A DNA stretch of 64,000 nt from Rubrobacteraceae bacterium (lineage in GTDB: Bacteria > Actinomycetota > Rubrobacteria > Rubrobacterales > Rubrobacteraceae). Made by a program: the position numbers and the translations under genes. The notes beneath the pieces are model-generated. The model worked only from the letters and a program-made list of their open reading frames with translations. It did not search any database and was not told the origin of the DNA. Positions 25,963 to 34,738 of this stretch are shown one piece after another (the first letter of the stretch is position 1; every line of letters starts with the position of its first letter). The stretch spans positions 316,836-380,835 of the forward strand of contig JAUJNO010000002.1 in the NCBI GenBank assembly GCA_030448125.1, in the 5' to 3' direction.

Positions 25963-27055
25963 GACAAGGGTACCCGGAGACCTGGTAGAGATACGGGAGA
26001 AGGTCTACGCGGGAGAGAGGCTCTCCTTCGAGGACGGGTGCAAGCTCTTCGAATCCAACGACGTCGTCGAGATTGGACGCCTCGCCAACCACGTCCGCGA
26101 GAAGCTGCACGGCGATAAAGCTTACTTTTCGCACAAGTACCGCCTCTACCCGACAAACATCTGCGTCTACCGGTGCCGGTTCTGCGCTTTCCGTGTTAGC
26201 AAGGGCGACGAACGGGGCTACGAGTGGCCCGCCGAGAAGACCCTGCACGAGCTCGAGAAGGTCGACCTGACCGGCGTCGCGGAGTTCCACATCGTCGGCG
26301 GTATACACCCCGACTGGGACTTCGACGTGTACCTGGACATCGTCCGGGAGCTTCATAGGGTCTACCCGGACATCCACATAAAGGCCTGGACCGCCGTCGA
26401 GATCGACCACTTCACCCACCAGACCGGCAAGAGCGCGGAGTGGGTCCTCGGCACGATGCGCGAGGCGGGTCTCGGGAGCCTGCCGGGGGGCGGGGCGGAG
26501 ATCTTCGACTGGGAGATCCGCCGTACTATCTGCCGGACCAAATGCACCGGCGAGCGCTGGCTGGAAGTCCACGAGGCGGCCCACAACCTCGGCATGAAGA
26601 CCAACTCCACGATGCTCTACGGCCACGTCGAGACGCCGGAGAGCAAGGTGGACCACATGCTCCGTCTGCGCGACCTGCAGGACCGGACCGGGGGTTTTAG
26701 GACCTTCATTCCGCTCGCTTTCCACCCGGACAACACGCGCCTCAAGCACCTGCCGCGCTCGACCGGGGCCGAAGACCTCAAGCACATCGCCATAAGCCGG
26801 CTGTTGCTGGACAACTTCCCGCACGTCATGGCTTACTGGGTCACGGAGACGCCGGAGGTCGCGCAGGTCGCGCTCTCGTTCGGGGCGGATGACCTGGACG
26901 GCACCATCATGATAGACGAGGAGATCATCAACGCCGCCGGGGGCAAGCACGTCGAAGGCGCGATGACGAAGAGCCGGTTTGCACAGATGATCCGGGAGGC
27001 CAGGCGTACCCCGCTGGAGCGCGACACCGAGTTCAACGTGGTGCGCGAGTACTAG
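25955..27055 (+). CDS. mqnE: Aminofutalosine synthase (radical SAM)
   Basis: The 366-residue protein has the radical-SAM motif CVYRCRFCAF in the context YRLYPTNICVYRCRFCAF, typical of MqnE. LVGGIHPDWDFDVYL-like strand residues, GLGSLPGGGAEIFDWEIR and MLYGHVETPESKVDHML follow. It joins the MqnA product, 3-[(1-carboxyvinyl)oxy]benzoate, to S-adenosylmethionine to give 6-amino-6-deoxyfutalosine. MqnA and MqnC are directly downstream. Confidence 0.92.
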   Translation: MLKTRVPGDLVEIREKVYAGERLSFEDGCKLFESNDVVEIGRLANHVREKLHGDKAYFSHKYRLYPTNICVYRCRFCAFRVSKGDERGYEWPAEKTLHELEKVDLTGVAEFHIVGGIHPDWDFDVYLDIVRELHRVYPDIHIKAWTAVEIDHFTHQTGKSAEWVLGTMREAGLGSLPGGGAEIFDWEIRRTICRTKCTGERWLEVHEAAHNLGMKTNSTMLYGHVETPESKVDHMLRLRDLQDRTGGFRTFIPLAFHPDNTRLKHLPRSTGAEDLKHIAISRLLLDNFPHVMAYWVTETPEVAQVALSFGADDLDGTIMIDEEIINAAGGKHVEGAMTKSRFAQMIREARRTPLERDTEFNVVREY

Positions 27056-27853
27056 ATGCTCCGCGTAGGCTTTATCGACTATCTGAACTGTCTGCCTCTG
27101 AGGTTGGGTCTCGAAGAGACCGGCGGCCTGGAGGGGGTGGAACTCGTTGGAGGGACGCCCGCGCGGGTCAACGCCGCTCTTCTGTCGGGCGAGGTCGATC
27201 TGGGGATCGTCTCCTCGGCGAGCTGGGCGCGGAACCGCGACCGCTTGAAGAGGGTGCCGGGCTACGGCATAGCCTCGGAGGGCCCGGTGATGAGCGTGCT
27301 GCTCGCGGCCCGCGAGGGTCGTTCCCTCTCGGAGGCGCGGAGGGTGGCGCTCACGAGTGAGTCGGCGACGAGCCAGGTTCTCGCGAGGATCGTGCTGGAG
27401 CGCGTCTACGGCGCTTCCCCGCGCTACGAAGTGGTCTCGACGCGCCCGGAGTGGGCGCTCGCCGAGTACGACGCGGCGCTGTTCATCGGCGACACGGCGC
27501 TCGAGGTCCGGCGCATGGGCGGCATGGAGGTACACGACCTCGGCGCACTCTGGCAGCGGCTCACGGGGCTGCCGATGGTCTACGCGGTGTGGGCTTCGCG
27601 CGAGGACCCCGCGCTTTACGGTTTCTGGGCGGACCGGGTGGCGCGGGCGGTCTCGTGGGCGGAGGCCAACCTCGGGGCGGTCGTCGCCGAGGCGCGGCGG
27701 CTTGGGGCCCCGGCGACGGATGAGGACTTGAGGACGTACTTCTCTTCTTGCATCGGCTATCGGGTCGGGGTACGCGAGGAGGAAGGTTTGAAGAGGTATC
27801 TGGCGGAGGGTGGGCTTCTGGCCTCCGGTCTCTACGGAAGGGTGAGCGCATGA
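27056..27853 (+). CDS. mqnA: Chorismate dehydratase
   Basis: The 265-residue protein has the MqnA pattern VGFIDYLNCLPLRLGL, GTPARVNAALLSGEVDLGIVSS, LTSESATSQVLARIVLERVY and AALFIGDTALEVR. It resembles a periplasmic-binding fold but is a cytoplasmic enzyme that dehydrates chorismate, the entry into the futalosine route. Its ATG directly follows the mqnE stop, and its TGA overlaps the mqnC ATG. Confidence 0.93.
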   Translation: MLRVGFIDYLNCLPLRLGLEETGGLEGVELVGGTPARVNAALLSGEVDLGIVSSASWARNRDRLKRVPGYGIASEGPVMSVLLAAREGRSLSEARRVALTSESATSQVLARIVLERVYGASPRYEVVSTRPEWALAEYDAALFIGDTALEVRRMGGMEVHDLGALWQRLTGLPMVYAVWASREDPALYGFWADRVARAVSWAEANLGAVVAEARRLGAPATDEDLRTYFSSCIGYRVGVREEEGLKRYLAEGGLLASGLYGRVSA

Positions 27854-28989
27854 CGAACGCTAGCGTGAACGCGACGGGCGCGTTGCTCGAGAAAGGTGTG
27901 CTGGACGCGGGCCTCGAAGATCTGGAGGCCAAAAAGGAGCTCGCGAAGCTCTTCGAGAAGAACTTCATGGACCTCGCGGCGGCGGCGGATGACATCCGCC
28001 GCCGGCTTCACCCAAACGACATCGTCACCTACATCGTGGACCGGAACATCAACTACACGAACGTGTGCTGGGTCGCCTGCTCCTTCTGCGCGTTCTACCG
28101 GACAAAGCGCCAGGCCCAGAACGGCGACGGCTACGTGCTCTCCGTCGAGCAGGTCCTCCAAAAGATACAGGAGACCGTCGACCTCGGCGGGACCGGCATC
28201 CTCATGCAGGGCGGGCTGCACCCGGATATCGGGATGGAGTACACCACCGACCTCTTCCGCGCCATCCGCAAGGAGTTTCCGGAGGTACAGGTCCACGCGC
28301 TCTCTCCGGCGGAGATCTGGCACCTCGTCGACAAGAGCGAGTTGTCCCTGGAAGACACGCTAAAGGAGCTCAAGAAGGCCGGGCTGATGAGCATCCCGGG
28401 CGGCGGGGCGGAGATCCTCACGGACGAGACACGCGGCCGCATAGCCCCGGCCAAGAACTCGACGAACGCGTGGCTAGAGGTCATGGAGACTTGGCACAAC
28501 CTCGGGATGAAGTCCACGGCGACGATGATGTTCGGCATCGACGAGTCCTACGAGGAGCGGGTCGAGCACCTGTTGCAGATCCGGGCGCTCCAGGCCAGAA
28601 CTGGCGGCTTTACCGCGTTCATCGACTGGACCTTCCAGCCGGACAACACTACCTACCTGAAGAAGCACCCGAACTTCGAGAAGGCGACTTCGCTGGATTA
28701 CCTGAAGACCACGGCCGTAAGCCGCATCATCCTCGACAACGTGGCGAACATCCAGGCGTCGTGGGTTACCCAGCCGATGAAGACCGCCTCGATAGCGCTG
28801 CACGCCGGGTGCAACGACATGGGCTCCATAATGATCGAGGAGAACGTCGTAAAAGAGGCTGGGGCCGAGCACTGCACCACCGAGGAGGAACTCCGGAGCG
28901 TCATCGAACGCAGCGGCTTCCGGCCGGCCAAGCGCACCACGCTCTACGACCGGGTCCTGGAGCCCGGCATCTCCGTCGAGGACATATAA
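27850..28989 (+). CDS. mqnC: Cyclic dehypoxanthinyl futalosine synthase (radical SAM)
   Basis: The 379-residue enzyme carries NINYTNVCWVACSFCAFYR, the MqnC version of the CxxxCxxC cluster, together with GGTGILMQGGLHPDIGMEY, AGLMSIPGGGAEILTDETR and MMFGIDESYEERVEHLL. It cyclises dehypoxanthinylfutalosine. The ATG at 27850 overlaps the mqnA stop (ATGA). The enzyme that removes hypoxanthine (MqnB) and the late enzyme MqnD are not in the window. Confidence 0.94.
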   Translation: MTNASVNATGALLEKGVLDAGLEDLEAKKELAKLFEKNFMDLAAAADDIRRRLHPNDIVTYIVDRNINYTNVCWVACSFCAFYRTKRQAQNGDGYVLSVEQVLQKIQETVDLGGTGILMQGGLHPDIGMEYTTDLFRAIRKEFPEVQVHALSPAEIWHLVDKSELSLEDTLKELKKAGLMSIPGGGAEILTDETRGRIAPAKNSTNAWLEVMETWHNLGMKSTATMMFGIDESYEERVEHLLQIRALQARTGGFTAFIDWTFQPDNTTYLKKHPNFEKATSLDYLKTTAVSRIILDNVANIQASWVTQPMKTASIALHAGCNDMGSIMIEENVVKEAGAEHCTTEEELRSVIERSGFRPAKRTTLYDRVLEPGISVEDI

Positions 28990-29002
28990 CGGGGAAGTCC
29001 GG

Positions 29003-30274
29003 TTGACCGCTCCGGCGCCGCGACCCATGATCTACGCTGCGGGCCTCGTTCTGCCCGTCTCCTCGCCCCCGATCAGGGACGGCGCCCTCCTCGTCGAGAA
29101 TGGCGGCATCGTCGCCGTAGGCCGGCTCTCAGAGGTCAAACGCGACAACCCAGGCGTCGAAGTTCGCTACTTCCCCCGCCACACGATCACCCCCGGCGCG
29201 GTAAATGTCCACGCTCACCTCGGCTTTCGCAGGGGCGACGCGCCCCCAGGTGGGTCCTTCTCGGGGTGGGTAATGGAGCTGGTCAGCAGGCTCCCGGAGA
29301 AGGAGACCTGGACGCCCAAAGCCGCGAGAGGCTCCGCACGGGAGGCCCTGGAGTCCGGCACGACCTTTTTAACCGACTCCTCGCCGTTCGGGGAGTGCCT
29401 GCCCCAGCTCGCCGAGTCCGGGCTCGCCGGGATCGTCTTCGCGGAGTTCTTCCCGTTCCTGTTCGATACTCCTGAAGAGGCGGTGGACTCTATCGAGAAG
29501 AAGGTCTTCGCTTTGCGTGAAGGGCTTCCTCCGCGAATAGGGGTGGAGATGAGCGTACACGCGCCGTACACGGTCGACCCGGAGTCGTCGCGGCTCGCGG
29601 CCACGCGGGTGCGGACCCGGGGGGAGCGGCTCTCCACCCACCTCTCCGAGAGTCCGGAGGAGGTCGAGTTCGTCCGGGAGGGGACCGGCAGGGGGTTGGA
29701 GAACGTCTTCGGGGTGCGAGCCGACTGGGGTGGCATGGGAGTTTCGCCGGTCCGGTACGCCGAGAGCGTGGAACTCCTCTGGCCGGGCATGATCGCGGCG
29801 CACCTCGCGACCGGCGTCTCTGAGGAGGATATAGAGGTACTGGCCCAAACCGGCGTCGCCGCCGCCCACTGCCCCCGGTCGAACGAGTATCTTGGCTGCG
29901 GCGTCTCGCCGGTACCGGAGATGCTCGGACGCGGCATCCGGGTCGGGATGGGGACGGACGGCCTCTGGAGCAGCCCGAGCATGAACCTCTTCGAGGAGAC
30001 GCTCTTCGCTACGAGGCTGCATGGTATGAGCGGCGAGATGGGCCTCAAGCTCGCGACGCTCTCCGGGGCGCGGGCCCTGGGAATCGAGGGGGAGACGGGA
30101 AGCCTGGCGGCAGGCAAGTACGCGGACTTCGCGGTGATCGAGGCGGCGCCGGGCGAGTTCGGTATGGACCCCGAGATGGAGGTGCTGGAGGCGGCGGCTG
30201 GCGCCGGGGTGGCGGCGACCGCGGTAGGCGGGGAGCTCGTGTACGATCGGGTCGAGGGCGGTAGCGCGGGCTAA
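29003..30274 (+). CDS. mqnX: Amidohydrolase, probable aminodeoxyfutalosine deaminase
   Basis: The 423-residue metal-dependent hydrolase has the HxH site TPGAVNVHAHLGF, later metal histidines in SVHAPYTVDP and STHLSESPEEVEFV, and the catalytic aspartate in GMGTDGLWSSPSMNLFEE. The ATZ/TRZ-type fold and its place directly after mqnC indicate deamination of 6-amino-6-deoxyfutalosine to futalosine, the MqnX step. It starts with TTG 14 bases after mqnC. The exact substrate is inferred from context. Confidence 0.82.
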   Translation: MTAPAPRPMIYAAGLVLPVSSPPIRDGALLVENGGIVAVGRLSEVKRDNPGVEVRYFPRHTITPGAVNVHAHLGFRRGDAPPGGSFSGWVMELVSRLPEKETWTPKAARGSAREALESGTTFLTDSSPFGECLPQLAESGLAGIVFAEFFPFLFDTPEEAVDSIEKKVFALREGLPPRIGVEMSVHAPYTVDPESSRLAATRVRTRGERLSTHLSESPEEVEFVREGTGRGLENVFGVRADWGGMGVSPVRYAESVELLWPGMIAAHLATGVSEEDIEVLAQTGVAAAHCPRSNEYLGCGVSPVPEMLGRGIRVGMGTDGLWSSPSMNLFEETLFATRLHGMSGEMGLKLATLSGARALGIEGETGSLAAGKYADFAVIEAAPGEFGMDPEMEVLEAAAGAGVAATAVGGELVYDRVEGGSAG

Positions 30275-30288
30275 CCGCTGCGGCGTCC

Positions 30289-30313
30289 GGTAGAACCGAT
30301 TCTCGGTTCTACC
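30289..30313 (+). terminator. Terminator of the menaquinone operon
   Basis: GGTAGAACCGA (30289-30299) and TCGGTTCTACC (30303-30313) pair perfectly over 11 bp around TTC, 15 bases after the mqnX stop. No T-run follows. Confidence 0.6.
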
Positions 30314-30358
30314 ATGTTTACTCGAAGGTGGCGGTCGTGGGATGGTAGGAGAAACTGG

Positions 30359-30366
30359 TATACAAT
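30359..30366 (+). promoter_or_regulatory. Putative -10 element of the TPR gene
   Basis: TATACAAT lies 37 bases before the ATG of the TPR gene. The -35 side is not convincing. The similar string ATATACAATC occurs before the glycerol-dehydrogenase-like gene (59364-59373). Confidence 0.35.
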
Positions 30367-30402
30367 CGGCCCGTAACAGAGTAACAGGAGAGAGACCTTG
30401 CC

Positions 30403-31068
30403 ATGATGCTCGACCGCGACAAGATCACTTTTTGGACCCGTCTGGGTGCCATCGTGCTGGCGGTGATCTTCGTTGGCTCGTTTGTCTTCATGGGCGTCGG
30501 CTCGAACGTCAACCTCAACCTCCTGGACCTGTTGGGCGGTAGCTCCGGCGCGCAAGAAGAGCAGCAGCAGACTACCAGTTCTCAGGAGCAGATCACCCAG
30601 ACCCAGCAGGAGCTCGAAGAGGATCCGGAGAACCCGAAGATCATCAGGCGCCTCGCTGGACTCTACATCCAGAATGGCCAGACGGACGAGGCGACGGAGG
30701 TCCTGGAAAGGGGCCGCGAGGTCGCCCCGGACGACCCGGTCATCCCGCTCTACCTCGGCCAGGCCTACGAGCGGGATGCGCAGGCGCAGACCGATGAAGA
30801 GGAGCGCAAGGCCACGTACGAGCAGGCCGGGGACGCCTACGCCGCCGCCGCGGAGCTCCAGCCGGAGAAGCCCCAGTCGTACCTAGCGGCGGGGCAGTCC
30901 TACGAGCAGGCCGGCGAGAAGGGCAAGGCGATCCAGTACTGGAACGACTACCTCGAGCTCGAACCCGACGGCGAGCAGGCCGACGCCGTCAAGGAGCGCA
31001 TCGCGAACCTGCTCGAGGGTGAGGAGACCACCGGCGGCGCGGCAGGGCCCAAGCAGAAGCAAAAGTGA
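30403..31068 (+). CDS. Membrane-anchored TPR protein
   Basis: The 221-residue protein has one membrane helix (about 12-35), a glutamine/serine-rich linker (about 48-72) and three to four TPR-like repeats (about 73-200). The repeats show motifs such as AGLYIQNGQTDEATEVLERG and AGQSYEQAGEKGKAIQYWND. It ends in a lysine/glutamine tail. Such proteins act as scaffolds at the membrane; no partner is evident except the adjacent Tat genes. AGGAGAGAG precedes ATGATG, and either ATG may start it. Confidence 0.75.
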   Translation: MMLDRDKITFWTRLGAIVLAVIFVGSFVFMGVGSNVNLNLLDLLGGSSGAQEEQQQTTSSQEQITQTQQELEEDPENPKIIRRLAGLYIQNGQTDEATEVLERGREVAPDDPVIPLYLGQAYERDAQAQTDEEERKATYEQAGDAYAAAAELQPEKPQSYLAAGQSYEQAGEKGKAIQYWNDYLELEPDGEQADAVKERIANLLEGEETTGGAAGPKQKQK

Positions 31069-31090
31069 TCCACGCCTCGCCCCGAGGCCG

Positions 31091-31096
31091 TATAAT
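31091..31096 (+). promoter_or_regulatory. Putative -10 box before tatA
   Basis: TATAAT lies 49 bases before the tatA ATG. It is preceded by a small hairpin, GCCTCG-CCC-CGAGGC (31074-31088). No -35 match was found at normal spacing. Confidence 0.4.
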
Positions 31097-31144
31097 GTGA
31101 GGCGGATGGCGAACGAAACCGGTTAAAACGATTAGGAGGACCGC

Positions 31145-31480
31145 ATGACACTAGCTGTGATCCCCGGGCTCGGCTCGGTAGGCCCGACGGAACTAATCAT
31201 AGTGCTCACCATAATTCTGTTGCTCTTCGGGGCGAAGCGCATCCCGGAGCTCGCGAAGGGCCTCGGCAGCGGCATCCGGGAGTTCAAGAAGGGCACCTCG
31301 GGCCAGGCCGAGAAGGACCAACTGAACGAGAAGGAGAAGGAAGGGGAGCTGGCGGGCGGGACCGGTGAGGACAAGGCTAGTCCCCGCATGCAGGAAGAGG
31401 ACGCCCGCGAGGAGCGTGCTAACGAGCCCACTGGCGAGCCCGTGGATCAGGGCGCCAGGCGCGCCGAGCAGAACCTCTAG
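31145..31480 (+). CDS. tatA: Twin-arginine translocase subunit TatA
   Basis: The 111-residue protein has a short N-terminal membrane helix, the [20 protein letters not shown] hinge and amphipathic helix of TatA/E, and a long acidic/charged tail. It forms the pore component for folded proteins carrying twin-arginine signals. TAGGAGG precedes the ATG. tatC follows after 16 bases; no tatB is seen here. Confidence 0.93.
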   Translation: MTLAVIPGLGSVGPTELIIVLTIILLLFGAKRIPELAKGLGSGIREFKKGTSGQAEKDQLNEKEKEGELAGGTGEDKASPRMQEEDAREERANEPTGEPVDQGARRAEQNL

Positions 31481-31496
31481 ACCCGCGAGGCGCTAG

Positions 31497-32327
31497 ATGT
31501 CCGGGCGATTGCGGCTCCCGACCCGTCCGCGCGACGAAGCGCGGATGACCCTCATAGAGCACCTCGAAGAGCTCCGCTCCAGGATCTTCAGGGTGGGGAT
31601 AGCGTTCGTCGTCGTGGCGGTCGTTGCGGGCTTCTTCGTTGAGTACATCTTCTACTGGCTGCTCAGGCCGTCGGGACTCACGGAGCTGGCCTTCCTCGGG
31701 CCGGCGCAGGGGCTCCTGACCGACGTGAAGCTGGTCTTGTTTTCGGCCTTTTTGCTGACGCTTCCGGTTCTCATCTACCAGGCCTGGATGTTCATGGCCC
31801 CGGCGGTCGGTGAGGTCGGCCGGGTCTCCACCTACGTGCTCGTCTCTCTGTCGTCCGCGCTCTTTTTGGGTGGCGTCGCTTTCGGGTACTACCTGGTGCT
31901 GCCGACGGGCTTGCACTTCCTTCTGGGCTACGCCCCCGACCGGTACGAGGAGGTCATCACAGCCGATACCTATCTGCCGTTCGTAACGCGCTTCCTCCTC
32001 GCCTTCGGCGTAATCTTCGAGCTGCCGGCGGCCACCCTCGTCGGGGCACGGCTCGGCCTCATCACCGCGCCTATGTTGAGGCGCTACTGGAGGCACGCCC
32101 TCATCGTCGGCGCGATCCTCGCCGCCGCCCTCACGCCCGGCCAGGACCCGTTCAGCATGATCTTCATGGCGCTCCCGCTGTACCTCATGTACGGCTTGAG
32201 CATCATCATCGCCCGCTTCGTCAACCCGGTGGTCCCGCACGAGGAGGCCCTGGAGGCATCGCCTCTCTCCGACCGTCTCCCCGACGATGACAGCGACCAG
32301 GACCGCGCGGAGGAGCGGGATCTTTGA
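31497..32327 (+). CDS. tatC: Twin-arginine translocase subunit TatC
   Basis: The 276-residue membrane protein has six helices and the conserved cytoplasmic start MTLIEHLEELRSRIFRVG, the AFLLTLPVLIYQAWMFMAPA region, the buried glutamate in FGVIFELP, and LTPGQDPFSMIFMALPLYLM. It recognises twin-arginine signals. The charged C-terminal tail is variable in the family. Confidence 0.95.
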   Translation: MSGRLRLPTRPRDEARMTLIEHLEELRSRIFRVGIAFVVVAVVAGFFVEYIFYWLLRPSGLTELAFLGPAQGLLTDVKLVLFSAFLLTLPVLIYQAWMFMAPAVGEVGRVSTYVLVSLSSALFLGGVAFGYYLVLPTGLHFLLGYAPDRYEEVITADTYLPFVTRFLLAFGVIFELPAATLVGARLGLITAPMLRRYWRHALIVGAILAAALTPGQDPFSMIFMALPLYLMYGLSIIIARFVNPVVPHEEALEASPLSDRLPDDDSDQDRAEERDL

Positions 32328-32352
32328 TAGCAGTCAGCAATAAGCTGTTGGC

Positions 32353-32380
32353 CCTCGGCTAAGGGGTTGAGTAGCCGAGG
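32353..32380 (+). terminator. Hairpin after tatC
   Basis: CCTCGGCTA (32353-32361) and TAGCCGAGG (32372-32380) form a 9-bp stem with a 10-base loop, 25 bases after the tatC stop. The stretch from here to about 32650 shows nothing else. Confidence 0.5.
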
Positions 32381-32649
32381 CTCCCCGCGCGGCACCGAAA
32401 AGCTTCGACCTACCTTACGAGCCTACAGCAGCTTGCAATAATATTGACCTGTGCAGACACGGGCTTTAGCAGGTCATACTCGACGATGTCTCATCTTGCC
32501 GGGTAGCTTTGCTGAGTAAACGTTCGTGCGCCACCATCCGTCATGGACTAACCTCGCTAAGGCACCCTAGATGTGAGTGCATGGTTGACGGAGAAGAGGG
32601 CCATCCGGCCAACTACCCGACGAGCCGGATGGCCCAACAACATACCCAA

Positions 32650-33472
32650 CGGTCCGACGTAACGCTTCATGTCCTTTTGCCTCTGTGGACGACGCCTACG
32701 GCCTCCTCAACCCCGAGGGCGCGCGACGCAGCGTCCCTGGACTCGGAGGTCATTTCGCGCTCTTCCAGCAACTGCGCGGCGTGGAGAGCGAGAGCTGACG
32801 CCGCCCGCTTCTTCGCGCAACGGGCGTCGTCGGCCTCCATCCCTCCTCCTTCAAGCGCCGCCGGATTGTCTGCGCAAGCTTCCGGTGCTTGCAGGGGTGG
32901 AGGAGCCGCTGCGGCGTGCCGTGGGTGCCGGAGCTCGTCGGCGAGCCGGAGACGCTCATCGTCGACTCGACGCTGCTTTCGGTCCTGCACCCGCGCCAGA
33001 CGAAGCAGTCGGCGGCTGGGGGAGTTCCTCTTCCGGGGCGGCGTGGGCAAGGTGGGGATAGAGCTTCGCCGTCTACGGCGTCAGCGTCATACGTGTTGTG
33101 CGCCGGCGTCTTACGAGCTCCAGCCAACGCCGCGGAGGCGCGGCTGGTCAGGGAGCTTTTCGGCGGACGCCACTTCGGGGACGAAGCAAGCTGCTGGGAG
33201 CTCGACGACGAGGAGTGCCCTCGACGAGTGGCGCTGGTGGCGTGAGCGAGCCGTCGGCGCTCCGGCAGCAGGTCGAGGTCTGTTTCGCGGCCCTTAAGCG
33301 GGTCTTGGGGCTCGGGGAGACACTGGCGAAGACGCTCTTGGGGCTGGCGACCAGGATCGCGGCCAAGATCACCGCCTACACCTACGCCTTCCTGGTCAAC
33401 CGCCTCCTGGGCGTCGCAGAGGCAAGGACCTGTGAGCTAGAAACCGCGCACCAGACATCTAGCAGCGACTGA
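32650..33472 (+). pseudogene. Decayed DDE transposase
   Basis: Pieces of one transposase appear in order in different frames: SVDDAYGLLNPEGARR, ALFQQLRGVESES-like sequence near 32760, VEEPLRRAV, VPELVGEPETLIVDSTLL, LHPRQTKQSA, and lastly QQVEVCFAALKRVLGLGETL with LATRIAAKITAYTYAFLVNR to 33472. The aspartate of LIVDS is probably the first catalytic residue. At least four frame changes and small deletions separate the pieces, more than sequencing error is likely to explain, so it is dead. The family is DDE, IS982/IS5-like. Terminal repeats were not found. Confidence 0.65.
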
Positions 33473-33840
33473 TAACGCCTTGCGGTTAAGTTGACCCGCA
33501 TGCTCCGTAGGGAGGTGTCGAAGCTAGCGCAGGTCTTGTGAACATTTGCGACACCAGTGCTGCCACGTGGGTCAAGGACACTGCAAACCGTTATAGAAGA
33601 GGTTTCACCCGGGTTTGTTCCGCGATCAATGTTGAGCAGCGTCCCTGAAGATTTTTGCTGAGAGCTCATTGCTGAAGGCTGACGGCTACCTTCCGAGGCG
33701 CTCGCGAAAGCGCCGCACAGGCTACCCTATCAGGTCCTCCGCTGTGCCCCTTATCAAGGGTCGATGGGTGAGACGGTTCGGGAGCTTTGTGTTTAATTAG
33801 TGTTTACTTTATGCCGCCTTTTGTGGTAAAACCCTCCTTC
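33473..33840. other. Region without recognised content
   Basis: This lies between the decayed transposase and the next gene. It is less GC-rich toward 33840 and carries only short frames without recognisable features. It may include IS flanking sequence and the promoter of the following gene. Confidence 0.5.
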
Positions 33841-34725
33841 ATGGAAGCGGGCGGTACAGTAGGGTTCCCGGCGGCCTACCTCAGGCTGGCCCGGCCGAAG
33901 CAGTGGACGAAGAACGGGTTCGTCCTGGCCGGGGTGGTCTTTTCGGGGGAGGCGTTGCAGGCGCAGAGCGTGGTGGCCGCGCTGTTGGCGTTCGTTGCCT
34001 TCTGCGCGCTCTCAGGCGCGGTGTACGCCGCCAACGACGTTCTGGACGTGCAGGAGGACCGCAAGCACCCGACGAAGCGGCTGAGGCCCGTGGCGAGCGG
34101 GGAGATTTCGGTCCGCGTCGCCGTCGTCTACGCGGCCCTGCTCGCCGTCGGGGGGCTAGCGCTCGCCTTCTTCGTAAATTCCGGGGTAGGCCTCGCGGGC
34201 CTGGCTTACCTGGTGCTGCAGGCGGTCTATACCCCGGTCTTGAAGCACGTGGCGTTGCTCGATGTCATGAGTATCTCCGCGGGGTTCGTCCTGCGTGCCC
34301 TGGCAGGGGTGGCAGCGGTTGGGGAGGCCGTCTCGCCGTGGCTCGTCATCTGCACGGGTCTTCTGACGCTCTACCTCGGCTTCTCCAAGCGCCGCTACGA
34401 GTTGCACGTCCTGGGCGAAGGGGCGCAGTCGTACCGGAGAAACCTGAAAGATTACTCCGTCGAGATGCTCGACCAGATGATGATGATCATGGTGGCCGCG
34501 ACGATCATCGCGTACATCATGTACACCTTTACCTTCGGCCTCCACCTCCGCCCGTACATGATGGCGAGCGTGCCGTTGGTGATCTACGGGGTCTTCCGCT
34601 ACATGCTCCTCGTACACCGCGATGGCGGCGGCGACCCGGACACCCTGCTCTTGAGGGACCGGCCGCTCCAGGTTAACCTCCTGCTCTTCCTCGCCGTGGT
34701 CATGGCGGTCATCTACTTCTTCTGA
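33841..34725 (+). CDS. UbiA-family decaprenyl-phosphate phosphoribosyltransferase-like protein
   Basis: The 294-residue membrane protein has about eight helices, an N-terminal LRLARPKQWTKNGFVLAG and the motif YAANDVLDVQEDRKHPTKRL with RPVASG. These are typical of the DPPR-synthase branch of the UbiA superfamily (Rv3806c-like) rather than quinone prenyltransferases. KRRYELHVLGEGAQSYRRNL and YSVEMLDQMMMIM also fit. Such enzymes place phosphoribose on decaprenyl phosphate for cell-wall arabinose. An ATG at 33811 is also in frame; neither start has a clear ribosome binding site. Confidence 0.8.
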   Translation: MEAGGTVGFPAAYLRLARPKQWTKNGFVLAGVVFSGEALQAQSVVAALLAFVAFCALSGAVYAANDVLDVQEDRKHPTKRLRPVASGEISVRVAVVYAALLAVGGLALAFFVNSGVGLAGLAYLVLQAVYTPVLKHVALLDVMSISAGFVLRALAGVAAVGEAVSPWLVICTGLLTLYLGFSKRRYELHVLGEGAQSYRRNLKDYSVEMLDQMMMIMVAATIIAYIMYTFTFGLHLRPYMMASVPLVIYGVFRYMLLVHRDGGGDPDTLLLRDRPLQVNLLLFLAVVMAVIYFF

Positions 34726-34738
34726 GAGACTGCCCCCC

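Noticed and set aside
32509..33297. 262-codon plus-strand frame as an intact gene
   Set aside because: It is one frame of a decayed transposase whose conserved pieces are scattered over several frames.
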